DNA of 64,000 nt from Sorghum bicolor (Eukaryota > Streptophyta > Magnoliopsida > Poales > Poaceae), in the NCBI RefSeq assembly GCF_000003195.3, contig NC_012872.2, forward strand, positions 1,178,001 through 1,242,000, read 5' to 3'. Of the stretch, positions 53,758 through 64,000 are shown piece after piece (within the stretch, counting starts at the first letter, position 1; every line of letters begins with the position of its first letter). The position numbers were made by a program, and so were the translations under genes. The notes under the pieces were generated by a model. That model was not told the DNA's origin, searched no databases, and saw only the letters and a list, made by a program, of their open reading frames with translations.

Positions 53758-56700
53758 AGAATTGAGCTCCACTTGTGGCCCAAATCGATGCCAATACCTT
53801 CCTAAATAGATCTCAGCTCTTCAAATTAAATTATTTCTATAGGTTCTTTAATGTAGATAGATATTTTTTGTAGTCTTAATGGAAACCTAATACTATTTTT
53901 CATTATTTTTTCCTTTCAAATTTAGGTACTTTAGTTATACGGACTATTTGTCTATGTATTTCATTTCTTAACTCATAGGAATCCTGAGTTTCTATATTTT
54001 TACTTCCAAATTTAGCTCTACATTAATCTTATTTGGTATTTATTCTTTGGTTAAACCTAAATCATTTAGAATCAAGCATGCATGCATACTCTTTTCTTAT
54101 TTCAATTGATGTCTGAAGATCAACAAAGACGGGTTCAAAGCGAGAAATTGAGATTTATCATGGTTAAATGCTAGTTATTTCTTATTTAAATTCTAAATCT
54201 TAGTTATTATTTAGTTATATTTTTCATTGGTCCCTTCTTTAAAAGTTTTTATTTTCAATCCCAGTAGAAATCATAATATCATCTATCATTATTGTTATTC
54301 CATTATTGCTATTTGTTAACCATATATTTGTTATGGACTATTTGTTTAGGTGTTTTGTTTCATAATAATTCATATGAAAATAAAAATATCTTCACTGAAT
54401 AATAGTTTAATTTTATCACTTTATTGAATTTATTTGCATGTGTTTTAATTAGATATTTGGGTTTTCAAAACAAATAGAAGTAATAATAATAAGAACGATG
54501 GACTTCATATCTTGGGTTTTGCAAAAAAAAAAAAATCTAATTGCTAATGAAGTAAGAATAGGACCAACTAAATTGTAGGATTTATGGCAAAGAACAAAGC
54601 ACGGTTCATGTCGTATTGGCAAAGAATGAAGTAAGAATAGTGACTTCATAGGTCGTACTGTCAAGAAAGAGATTCCAAATAAACTAATTTGCTAACTTTA
54701 TATTGCTTAAGTGAAAAATTCCCCTCCTGAGAAAAGCACGGTTCATGTCGTATTGGCATCTGTTTAGGCCATTGTGGTTGCCAACTTTGCTAAGCTTTAC
54801 AAAAGAAGGAATTATAGAAGTAACTATGGTTTCATAAGACGAATATAAGATGTTAGGTGGGTTAGTGGATGACCGCCATATAATGGCTTGACCGGGTCCC
54901 TTATACATGTCTTTCCATTTATAGGTTTGACGCAATGTTAGCACACCATCTCGTTTATCTATATATGATAACTCTATCGGGAATTCTTATTCATATTTTA
55001 TAAAATATATAATCACGAAAGTTTCTAAATAATCTCTAAACAATGATGTTTGGGATAAACTAATTAGTTTATTTTGAAATAATGACTTGTTCATTATATA
55101 TTTAAAATACAAGGCAGTATGTACTTAGTCCAAAAAAGATGTAATTCCAGCGTAGCACTGAGTAAAACCTAACTATTTTTATAAAAAAGTAATCAATATT
55201 TGTGATATCAAATAAGTGTCATTATATTCTTGTGGAATATATATATACATACTTTCCCCTTTGTATAGTGTACCTATTTCATACAAAAAAGTAATATGAT
55301 GGATCCAATACACTTATTTTAATATATGAAACAGATATAATTTATTGTCCTTTTAAGTATGTTCTTCCTGGTTATCTTTTTTTTTTTTTGTTCAGCGTGT
55401 TATAGCTATATATCCTCATTTTGGCGGAACGTCTGTATTGTGTCGAAAGCAGTTTTTACCTAACCGTTGGGTCTAGTAACAAGTAATAACAAACAATATA
55501 ATGCAAGGTCAGGTGTGTTCTTTACACTTGGCACAAGTGCAAACTTTAACTTTATTGGAACCCAGTTCTTTTGAAAGCATGGATCTAGATTCGTCAGGCA
55601 ATGCAGAACTAGCTTTAAATATTTTCACCCACTGTAAAATTTGTATACCCGTGTACAAGAATATAATAGCAATAGTATGAATACATGGTGTACAAGTCAT
55701 GGACATGTGTGCTTGACTTAAGGATGAACATACTCTTCGATTAAAAGAAAAGGAGTTGAATAATTTTCATGTTAATGTGAGAGAGTTTTAATTTCTTCAG
55801 AAAAGTTGAGAAAGTTTCTTATAAAGCTTGGGTTTAACTGTGTGGAAGAAGAACAGAAAGGTAATAGCAGTCTGGTTCAGGTAAGCTTTATATGGTCCAA
55901 ATTGCTAGCTGCTATTTTGTCACGAGCTCATGCATACATAGAAGCATCACGCTTTATTCGATTCAAAGCACTCGTTGGCTATTTTAACCACCACTTTGTT
56001 CCAACCCAGCAGTAAGCTAGGATTCCTCTTGTCCCCATGTTTTAGAAAATGAGTGTAGGCAATTCTGAATTCCGAGAAGCCAGTATTCCTTGGATTAATT
56101 AGGGTTTCCTTCCTGGTCTCTTTCTTCATCTGCGTGCTGAGAGCTTTCTCTCTTTGGCATTTAACATAACTAATCTCGTCCCTAATAAAAACATAAACAA
56201 GTCCTAGTGTCATCACTCATTACATTAAAAAAAAAGAAAAGAAAAGAAGAACCCCAAGCTAGCATCTTATTTTGTGCCCTGCATTTGCTATGAAAATAAC
56301 ATGTATGTTGGCTTCAAAAAACTCAGAGAAAATCCAAATGATTACTGATCGAGTGGTGTTTGGATTCTCGAAGAGAACATGATGTCATTATCAGAGATAA
56401 ATGCTTGATAGGACATCCAGGTGTTTGTCCAACGGTCAGGGCATCTTTTTCTGCCTGATTGAGTTTATCATTATCATATCTATAGAATAAGAGATCGAAT
56501 AACATATTGCGTATGTATTGATTGACAGAAAAACATATCTTTTTAGTTGCCTCAGTGATCATTTTGTTTTCTTTTATTTTGTCTATTTATTTTTGAGAAA
56601 AAATTTTGAGGAATTTTTTTTGTCTATTTATTATCATACACTCCTTGGACATTTTATTTATTTATCCCTTGCTGGCACCTAAATTCTGAACACCTGTCGG

Positions 56701-56947
56701 ATCTTCATCAGCATTTCTTGCAATGGCTGGCGCTGGCTCCCTTGGTTCTTCTACCCCTAGCCTTCAGATTCCTCCATCCCTAAATAAACAACCAAAATCC
56801 CAAATCCCTTGCAATAATGGCTAGAGAAACTGGATCTCATAGAAGATTGATACTATGTGAAGTTGGCTGATTTGGGCCCAACCCAATTGGTTTCTATGGG
56901 CCATTATTACCCATTGGCATACATGCATGCACACCCACGCCTATTTC
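53758..56947. other. AT-rich intergenic block, no certain gene
   Basis: A 26-bp word beginning AAAGCACGGTTCATGTCG occurs at 54596-54621 and 54733-54758. 55800-55880 has an exon-like look: acceptor TTCTTCAG, an open frame starting KLRKFLIKLGFNCVEEEQKG, and donor CAG|GTAAGC. It matches no family I know and may be a stray captured exon. Confidence 0.4.
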
Positions 56948-57184
56948 GGCCTTGTTAGTTCAAAAAAATTTGAAATTTTTTTCAGATTCTCTATCATATC
57001 GAATCTTATGGCGCAGCATGAAGCATTAAATATAGATAAAAAATAACGAATTACACAATTTATCTGTAATTTACGAGATAAATCTTTTGAGCCTAGTTAG
57101 TCTATGATTGAACAATATTTGTCAAATACAAACGAAAGTGCTACAGTGTCCATTTTTTTAAAAAAATGGAACTAAACAAGGGCC
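56948..57184. mobile_element. GGCCTTGTTTAGTT-family MITE, reverse orientation
   Basis: It starts GGCCTTGTTAGTTC and ends GGAACTAAACAAGGGCC, directly abutting the next copy; their termini share four bases. Confidence 0.85.
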
Positions 57185-57414
57185 TTGTTTAAATGCGAAA
57201 ATATTTTGGATTTCGCTATTGTAGCACTTTCGTTTGTTTATGGCCTGTCCAATTATGGACTAACTAGGATCAAAGGATTTATCTTGTGATTTACAGGTAA
57301 ACTGTGTAATTATTTTTTATTTTTATCTATATTTAATGTTTCATGCATGTACCGAAAGATTCGATGTGATGGAGAATTTTGAAAACTTTTTGGTTTTTGG
57401 GTGAAGCCAAGGCC
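57181..57414. mobile_element. GGCCTTGTTTAGTT-family MITE, forward orientation
   Basis: It starts GGCCTTGTTTAAATGCG and ends GTGAAGCCAAGGCC, with the inner words TTTCATGCATG and GATTCGATGTGATGG. Together with the preceding copy it forms a head-to-head pair. Confidence 0.82.
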
Positions 57415-57705
57415 TTGGTTGAGGACCATGTGTAGCCACACTCCCAATTGCCGGAGGAGCAGGAGGAGGTAGGACACTGCCGGCTTGGTGGAGGCGGACT
57501 TGACTCGATCCAGACGGCGCTGGGACCGGACAGGACAGGACAACTCCATCCGGCATGCCCATGCAATGCAATGCAACCAGAGATGCCATCCGTTGCAGTT
57601 GCATCATGGCATCTTGCATAGCTGGGTGCATGCTCTCGTCTCGTCTTGCTATTGCATTGCTTCCTCCGTGACCCTGTACCGGCCGGGTGCCTTTCGCAGA
57701 TTTTA
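57415..57705. repeat. GC-rich segment, diverged copy of 58930-59180
   Basis: GCGGACTTGACTC, GGACCGGACAGGACAGG, CTCCATCCGGCATGC and CCATGCAATGCAATG recur in the same order at 58.95-59.17 kb. Frames are not conserved between copies. The original could be a transcribed gene or a non-coding locus. Confidence 0.6.
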
Positions 57706-58412
57706 GATCACCTGTTGGAAGACTTCTTTAAAATTTAGAGGTCTAAAGTTTAAAGGAGCGGATCCAAACAAGTCCTACGTTTAACACAAGTAAGAGGTGA
57801 ATCTTTAGTATGCTAACATGTGATTGGATGGTCATCTTAGAGCGAGGTGCATGTGACTCTGAATGGTATAGCTGCTAAAAGAGTCTTTGGTAAGGATGAA
57901 TCTAACCTGACATTTGCTTTTTATCAAAAGCAGGATTTTCCTCCGTAAATAAAATAAAACTGAATCTATAACCTAACTCAACATGTCTCCAAATCAGTAA
58001 TCGCTAAGATTTCACCACACGTCGTAAGCAACTGATCATAGGAACAATTAAGAGTCGCAGAGGCAATCGGCAAAGTACAGAGTATGATACTCACTAGTAA
58101 TTATCAGACGAACAAACAGATCTAATTAATCATTGGGGCAAAGAGCTACTCAACTAATTGTGTAACCGGTTAGTAACTAAGGAGGTGTTTAGTTTGGTAC
58201 TCCATGCATATGTCCAAACATTTGATGTGATGGACGGTACACTTTAACAATTGAAATCAAAGGAGGCTGAAGATGCGATACACCGTACACACACGATCTA
58301 CAAACTAATTACTACTGCTGTGAACAAAAATATGCATGCATGGCATCACTGTCTCCACTGTATATGCCAGCACGGAAACGATCTCGCGCACCTGCCTGAG
58401 CTGGTGAAATTA

Positions 58413-58535
58413 GGCCTTGTTTAGTTTTCAAAAAAAATTTAGTTCACGATACTGTAGTACTTTTGTTTTTATTTAGTAATTATTATCTAATTACAAACTA
58501 ATAACTATAGACTTAAAAGATTTATCTCGCGATGT
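58413..58535. mobile_element. Truncated GGCCTTGTTTAGTT-family MITE
   Basis: It starts GGCCTTGTTTAGTTTTC and keeps the left half through CTTAAAAGATTTATCTCGCG; then it stops abruptly. Confidence 0.75.
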
Positions 58536-58929
58536 TGCTACTATTGTCGTCGTAAATTTCACAGAGAGAAAGCAGACGCATGACGAAGGGAGACAATGAA
58601 GAGGATATCAACACGCTGACTGAGAGCACATAGCTAGAGAGACAGTGAGACAGGGACGAGCTGCATGCGTGTCAGTTCAGAAAGCGGAGTTAACCGCGGT
58701 AACGCTGCGCTGCACTGCATATAACTAGAACAGCACACGACTCTGAATTCTTCCATGAATTCCAAGAACCAAACCAATGTAAATTTCGTTTGACAAAAAA
58801 AAATTGAGATTTTCACGGTACCGTAGTCCTCCCACTAACAGATCGAAGATCTTGGTCGGATTCCTTGTCCAGGAACGGTAGAGGCAAAAAAAAAAAAGCC
58901 CCCCATGGCCATGGCCGGCGCAGCTAGCT

Positions 58930-59180
58930 AGGCAACTAGCTAGGTATCCCGGCCGGCCGGTCCCGGAGGCGGAGGAGGAGGAGGTGCAGTGGTTGGAGCA
59001 CGTAGAGGACACCGACGTTGTTGTGGCAGACTTGACTCCACACGCGAGCGACCGGGACGGGACAGGAAACGGCTCCATCCATCCGTATTCCGATCCGGCA
59101 TGCCGGCATGGGCACGGCGATGCCATTGCATGCCAAAGGGCGCGCGTTTGCAACCATCATCGCATCGCATCCGTCCAACA
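58930..59180. repeat. GC-rich segment, second copy of the 57.4 kb sequence
   Basis: It shares GCAGACTTGACTC, GGGACGGGACAGG, CTCCATCC, GGCATGC and CCATTGCATGC with 57415-57705 in order. No protein family is recognised in any frame. Confidence 0.6.
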
Positions 59181-59805
59181 ACAATCACTCCATCTTCCCG
59201 TTACGCCGGTCCCGCTCAGATGCCGTTCACATGCCGCCGGCTCGCAAAAGCACCTGCAGGCTGCTACAGCCAAAACCCTGAGGTATCGGAATAATCGCCA
59301 AAAAGAAAAAGAAAAAAAAAGTGAGGTATCGAGGAGAACCTGAAGCAGCAGCGTAATAATCACAAACTGACAAAAAAAAATCTCCTATGAAATAAAAAAT
59401 AATATGAAATTAATAAAGCAAGAGTGGCAATTACAATGTTGGCACGGATATGGTAGGATCCGTGCATGATTGTGCTAATCAGACCTACTCTAGTGATTTA
59501 TAGGACACAACACGTAGCCTGGCATTGGCGTGGCAACATTGCCAGGGATGATAGAGAATCAGAAAAGGTGACGGTGGAGACGTGAGGGACCACTGATTGA
59601 AGAGGGTTGTCACAAACCCTAAGAGCGCTCCTAGAAAAATGAACGATATGTTAGGAATGTAGAGATATCGTGCGTCTGATGCATGTGTCTTAACATTTGA
59701 TGTGATGAGAAATTTTGAAAAGTGCGTCTGATGCATGTGTCGTAAGATTTGATGTAATGAGAAATCTTGAAAAGTTTTTTAATTTTAGAGGAAACTAAAG
59801 ACTTA

Positions 59806-60148
59806 GGCCTTGTTCAGTTTCCAATCCAAAAAAATTTCACCCATCACATGCATTGAATGTTTAGACGCATACATAAAGTATTAAATATACATAAAAAACT
59901 ATTTACACAGTTTAGTTGAAAATCACAAGACGAATCTTTTAAACCTAGTTAGTCCATGATTAACCTTAAGTGCTACAGTAACCTACATGTGCTAATGATA
60001 GATTAATTAGGCTTAATAAATTCGTCTCGCAGTTTCCAACCGAGTTATGTAATTAGTTTTTTTATTAGAATCCAAACACCCCTTTTAACATCCTACAAAA
60101 CATCCAATATGATACCCAAAATTTTTTCCTCTACAACTAAACAAGGCC
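59806..60148. mobile_element. Composite MITE with GGCCTTGTT ends
   Basis: It starts GGCCTTGTTCAGTTTCC and ends CAACTAAACAAGGCC, but at 343 bp it is longer than the family. The middle (59970-60095) has words of another family (TTCGTCTCGCAGTTTCC, AGAATCCAAACACCCC), so one element probably inserted in or recombined with another. Confidence 0.7.
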
Positions 60149-60177
60149 CTAATTGAAGATGGTTGTCCAACCTTAAG

Positions 60178-60396
60178 GGGTTGTTTGGTTTGGATGGTAA
60201 AGTTTAACATGTACTGTAGCAATTTCATCTTATTTGATAATTAGTATCCAATCATGGACTAACTAGACTTAAAAGATTTGTCTCTCAAATTACTCTCCAG
60301 CTATGTTTTTAGTTTCATAAATAATCTATATTTAGTATTCTATACATGTTTGGAATGTGACGGACGATAAAGTTTAGGAGGACAACCAAACACCCC
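60178..60396. mobile_element. MITE with GGTTGTTTGGTTTGGA termini
   Basis: GGGGTTGTTTGGTTTGGA on the left and GGACAACCAAACACCCCC on the right are inverted repeats; the interior has ATCATGGACTAACTAGACTT. Confidence 0.75.
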
Positions 60397-60686
60397 CACC
60401 TAGAAAATGAAAGGTAGAGCTATTTGGTGCAATGTCGTTTAATTTCCAACTCAAAGCCTAGTTTGTGATCGTTTGATTGCACGTGGAGACATGTGTCCAA
60501 ATCACATTTGCCCCTTTAATAGTTCTATTCTGCTGCAATACTTTAGCACAGTATTTTTAGCGAACCATTGTTTTCTGTCTCAATATTTTAGCATAAAGCC
60601 ATTCTCAGCGCAGGTTTTATGACTTAGTTTTCAATAAATCTATGCAGAAGAATTTTATCCCCGTGAAACTCTCTCTACTCTCATAA

Positions 60687-60973
60687 GGGCACTCGCAATG
60701 CAGACTCTATCATAGAGTCTAAAGTCATTTATTACCTCGAACAATGTGGACTTAGAGTCTAAATAAGGGCACTCACAATGCAAGACTCTATCACAGAGTC
60801 CAAGATAATTAATTATATATTATTTATAGTATTTTGCTGATGTGGCAACATATTTATTGAAGAAAGAGGTAGAAAAAAATAAGACTTCAAGTCTTATTTA
60901 GACTCTAAGTCCACATTGTTTGAGGTAATAAATAACTTTAGACTCTATGATAGAGTCTGCATTGTGAGTGCCC
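60687..60973. mobile_element. Tourist-like MITE A, interlocked with MITE B
   Basis: The left arm GGGCACTCGCAATGCAGACT (60687-60760) and the right arm ending GTCTGCATTGTGAGTGCCC (60890-60973) are long inverted repeats, including TCTAAGTCCACATTGTT. TAA flanks both ends. Confidence 0.85.
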
Positions 60974-61104
60974 TAAGACTTAGAGTCTTATTTTTTTCTA
61001 TATTTTTCTTTAATAAATATGTTGTCACATCAACAAAATAACATAAAATAGTATGTAATTAATTATCTTGGACTCTGCGATAGAGTCTTGCATTGTAAGT
61101 GCCC
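60767..61104. mobile_element. Tourist-like MITE B, interlocked with MITE A
   Basis: The left arm GGGCACTCACAATGCAAGAC and the right arm GTCTTGCATTGTAAGTGCCC pair, followed inward by ATAATTAATTA and TAATTAATTAT. TAA flanks both ends. Its left arm lies inside A and A's right arm lies inside it. Confidence 0.85.
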
Positions 61105-61289
61105 TAAAACTCTTATTATCACATCTCTTTTTATTAATAAAATACCACATCAGCATATTTCATATCCATGAAATTTCAATGAAATCTCATTAAAACTGGC
61201 CTAAGCATCAGCATAAGCCAAATCTGGTTTTAATCTGCTCTAGAAACCTGGCATCAGCACCCATGCTATTCATGGGCTAGCAGGGGCAC

Positions 61290-61830
61290 ACCGTGTGGCC
61301 TCACTGTTCATCTCATGCATGGGCTGCTGGCAATGGCAGGCGCGGGGGCCGCCCGCCGGGAGGCACGGGCGCAGGGCTCACGTACACGGTACACCAACCG
61401 CACGCCGGCCCGGCCGCCGGGCGGGAACGCGCGGCGCCGCTGGCCGCTGCCATTCACGAGTCTGCCGTCGTACGCGGCAGCACTGTTACCCGATGCGGTC
61501 GCCAGTACAGTACGGCGCTGCGGCGAGTCTGAGCTCTCACGTCGCCCGTCATTTCAGCCGTCTCCTCAGCTCCCCAACAGCCTGACCGCCGAGTCGCCGG
61601 CCTGGCCTGTGGGCAGGGTCGCCGGCCAGACCTGCAGCCGTGGCCTGTGGGCCGGCAAGGCTCTGGCAACGCGGCAAAGCAATGGCCACATGCACAGCGC
61701 GCGGCATCGCCAATGGCTTCATCATCACTGCTCCGTAGAAAAACCCATGGCGAAAAGCTCCTGTTCACGCACATGGCGGCACGTCGTCGCGGCCGGCCGG
61801 CGAGAGGCTAGCTAGCTGAATGATGGGTGA
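61290..61830. other. GC-rich block without recognisable gene
   Basis: Several overlapping frames are open in a GC-rich stretch, which is expected by composition. None shows a known domain and there is no clear splice structure. It could be the leader of an unrecognised gene. Confidence 0.35.
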
Positions 61831-61962
61831 GCTGAGCTGAGTGTTTGGGCCTTTGGGGGTACGGGAGGGACAAGATTTCCAAGGAGCTAGCTATGGACCC
61901 ATGGTTGGTGGGCCGTCGTGTTTTGTTGGTTGGTTCGGTGCACTCCACTCACGCACTACTCC

Positions 61963-62177
61963 CTCAGTCAAAAAGAAGAAGAAGAAAGACTATAAGATTC
62001 GTACACGCTAAATTAGCTTAACTTTGGCTAAATTTCCTAAAATGAGCTTTCATTAATTTTTTAGTGATTATAAAAATATATTTTATATTTTTTAGAAAAA
62101 AATATTAGTAATATTTTATATATTTTTAATCAGATTTCGAATTATTTGACCTCTAGAATAAATAAGAAGAGAGTACA
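61963..62177. mobile_element. Degraded Stowaway-type MITE
   Basis: It begins CTCCCTCAGTC after a TA and ends AAGAAGAGAGTA. The interior is AT-rich with weak mirror symmetry. Confidence 0.45.
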
Positions 62178-62309
62178 AGATGCGAATGGGAGGGAAGCTT
62201 TATTTAGGGTAGTACTCCTACTTTGGCTAGCTGTAGGATTGGACGTGTTGCCCGGTAGCGCGGTTGCTCGGTTGGTACCTGGAGCACTCCCTTGTGCATG
62301 CTATCTTTA

Positions 62310-62505
62310 GACCATTTTTGGAGAAGTTTCGTGACTCAGTTTACAATATATCTATATTTTGAAAACAATGCATAAAAGTTTTATTTCTATAAAACTCTCT
62401 CTACTCTAATAAAACTCTTATCATCTCTTTCTTTATTAATAGAGTGCCACATCAGCATATTTAATGTGTATAAAACTCTAATGAAACCTGCATTGAGACT
62501 GTCCT
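62310..62505. mobile_element. MITE, uninterrupted relative of the 60.6-61.2 kb host element
   Basis: It includes AAAACTCTCTCTACTCTAAT, ACTCTTATCATCTC and CACATCAGCATATTTAATG, then AACCTGCATTGAGACTGTCC at the right end. It supplies the empty site for the Tourist pair. Confidence 0.65.
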
Positions 62506-62597
62506 TATTAGTATTCTTTCTTTTTCTTTTTCTTTTTCTTTTTTTTTGAAAAAAATGATCCGGAGCTCTATCATTCACAACTCATGTTTTCTAATGA

Positions 62598-62828
62598 GGT
62601 CTTGTTTAGTTCGCAAAATTTTTTGTTTTTGGCTAGTATAGCATTTCGTTTTTATTTCACAAACATTGTCCAAACACGGAGTAACTAGGCTCAAAAGATT
62701 CATCTCATAAATTACAGATAAACTGTGCAGTTAGTTTTTATTTTCGTCTATATTTAATGCTCCATGCATACGGCTAAAGATTCGATACGACGAGAAATCT
62801 TGAAAATTTTTGCGAACTAAACAAGGCT
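62598..62828. mobile_element. MITE of the GGCCTTGTTTAGTT family
   Basis: It starts GGTCTTGTTTAGTTCGC and ends GCGAACTAAACAAGGCTT. Inner words CTAGGCTCAAAAGATTC and TAATGCTCCATGCATACG are close to the copies at 2881 and 34661. Confidence 0.88.
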
Positions 62829-63144
62829 TAAAGTAGAAGAGAAAAAAATATAGTAGATGCTCAAAGGCCGCCACAGCAAGGGCAACAATAGCTCTCTGGA
62901 TTTTGGACCGTAGCTCTTTTAAGTTTTTATTTAAGTCAATTTTGCTGATCCTGATCGAGTTTATGCCAATGGCTTATTAGGCTAGAATCATTGAAGACAT
63001 GTAAGCATTAACTGTTTATCTACAACTAATGAAAATTACTTATATTAATTTGCACCTTTTTTAGTCATTCATTTTTAATCAAAATAGGTACATATAGAAT
63101 GTCCTTCCACTTTTGCTAAACTTCTCAATACAATGATCGATACT

Positions 63145-63330
63145 CCCATCCGTTTCAAAAAGCTAAAGTTGTCCTACGTTTGGACTAACTCAAATTTTGT
63201 TAAGTTTAAATACTTTCAATATTTATATCTTATTAAATAGGTTTGTTATTATTAAAATATATTTCATTATTTATCAAATGGTACTTATTAAGCAATATAA
63301 TATTAGTAGTTTTATATATTTTGTCAGGCA
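63145..63330. mobile_element. Left part of a Stowaway-type MITE
   Basis: TACTCCCATCCGTTTCAAAA is a Stowaway-like terminus, followed by AAAGTTGTCCTACG. No right terminus is found. Confidence 0.45.
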
Positions 63331-64000
63331 TGTGATTGACTCCTTAGAAAGTGAGAATCTCCTCGCGCCGACGAGGGCATTCCCGCGCCATTGCGTCTAC
63401 CCCGCTCGTCGAAGCTCCCTTCGCGCCACCATGGCTATATGAGCTGGAGGCTACTCCAGACTGACCGCGCCCTACCCTGACGGTCGTGCCTGCACTGGCG
63501 ACCGCATACCGCACCGACCCTCATAGCTCAGGAGGCTACTCCGAACTTGTTACACCAGTGACCGTGCCCTGCCCCAGCGGCTACGCCCCACACCTCGCAC
63601 TTCCCCACGCCCTCGCACCTCTGTCCCAGTTCAACCCGCTCGGTCCCTATATTTGGTGATATCTAGAGAACCCGCATCTAGGGAGTATATTCTTTACTGC
63701 TTAGACCTAGGTTCACCATCCTCCAAACCAAAGAGCAGCTAGGTTAAATCCGAGATATATCCCGGCTCAACCTGCAATCCAAACACATGTGTCTTCGGTG
63801 AGCACCCAAACATGTGGAGCACCATAGAACAATTTGTGAGGGTTGTGATCTTTCCTCTGCAAAAGAGAGAATCATTTAGCGAATACGAGGAAAGTAGTTG
63901 AAAGAGAACCGGCTAGAGTTTCATCTTTGACAGTAGCTCACGACCTCTGGGCCTAAGTGGCGGGCCTGCACTTGAGAAACAAATCCTTTTTTTTTTGTCC
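63331..64000. other. GC-rich unassigned sequence at the window end
   Basis: Short frames occur but no domain is recognised. GGAGGCTACTCC is repeated at 63446 and 63531 with similar neighbours, which suggests part of a dispersed repeat. Confidence 0.35.

Larger units (their letters stand above)
60595..61205. mobile_element. Host MITE carrying an inserted Tourist pair
   Basis: 60595-60686 and 61105-61205 are two halves of an element whose uninterrupted relative is at 62310-62505 (both have AAACTCTCTCTACTCT, then AAAACTCTTAT and ACATCAGCATATTT). The halves are separated exactly by TAA-flanked elements. Confidence 0.75.

Noticed and set aside
60687..61104. Repeats as a CRISPR-like array
   Set aside because: The repeats are inverted MITE arms in plant DNA, not spaced direct repeats.
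61315..61815. 166-codon frame in the GC-rich block
   Set aside because: Other frames are equally open there, and the translation has no recognisable motif.

Overview
This is nuclear DNA of a grass, most likely an Andropogoneae species such as sorghum. The supporting signs are GC-rich first exons, GT-AG introns of about 80-1600 bp, very dense grass-type MITEs (Stowaway, Tourist-like and a family with ends GGCCTTGTTTAGTT), a maize-type miR159 precursor and typical plant gene families. The species is inferred, not proven.

Layout. 1-10.5 kb is gene-free: a TIR element with GTTGCA/GTTTCA repeats, many MITEs, an AT-rich element, and a nuclear copy of plastid 23S rRNA split by a MITE. At 10.6-14.2 kb lies a two-exon LRR receptor kinase that lacks the catalytic HRD aspartate (+). 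At 16.3-17.9 kb lies a five-exon GDSL esterase/lipase (-) with a probable GC-AG intron. At 18.3-22.6 kb there is a foldback MITE and then a three-level nest: a Harbinger/Tourist-type element inside a CACTA element inside a Stowaway MITE. At 23.3-23.7 kb is a short Helitron. At 25.8-34.4 kb there is a relic tail of an S-domain receptor kinase, a degraded full-size LINE, and an intact single-exon S-domain receptor kinase (-). At 35-40.2 kb is a domesticated hAT transposase (BED finger, DUF659, hAT dimerisation) with an antisense LINE in its intron. At 41.0 kb is a small hypothetical gene. At 42.5-44.9 kb is V-ATPase subunit E (six exons) with a 73-bp perfect hairpin in intron 1. At 46.5-50.4 kb is a Treslin/SLD3-like DNA replication initiation factor with an E2F-type site upstream. 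At 51.7-52.1 kb is a MIR159 gene (-) with a TATA box. The rest, to 64 kb, is a LINE relic, MITEs and interlocked Tourist elements, with no recognisable gene.

The genes do not form a pathway. They are independent host genes (signalling, lipid hydrolysis, vacuolar acidification, replication licensing, and miR159 control of GAMYB-type factors) in transposon-rich DNA. The most informative features are the MIR159 gene, the Treslin-like gene with its E2F-like site, the split start codon proposed for the hAT-derived gene, and several transposon insertions whose target duplications or empty sites can be read in the window.
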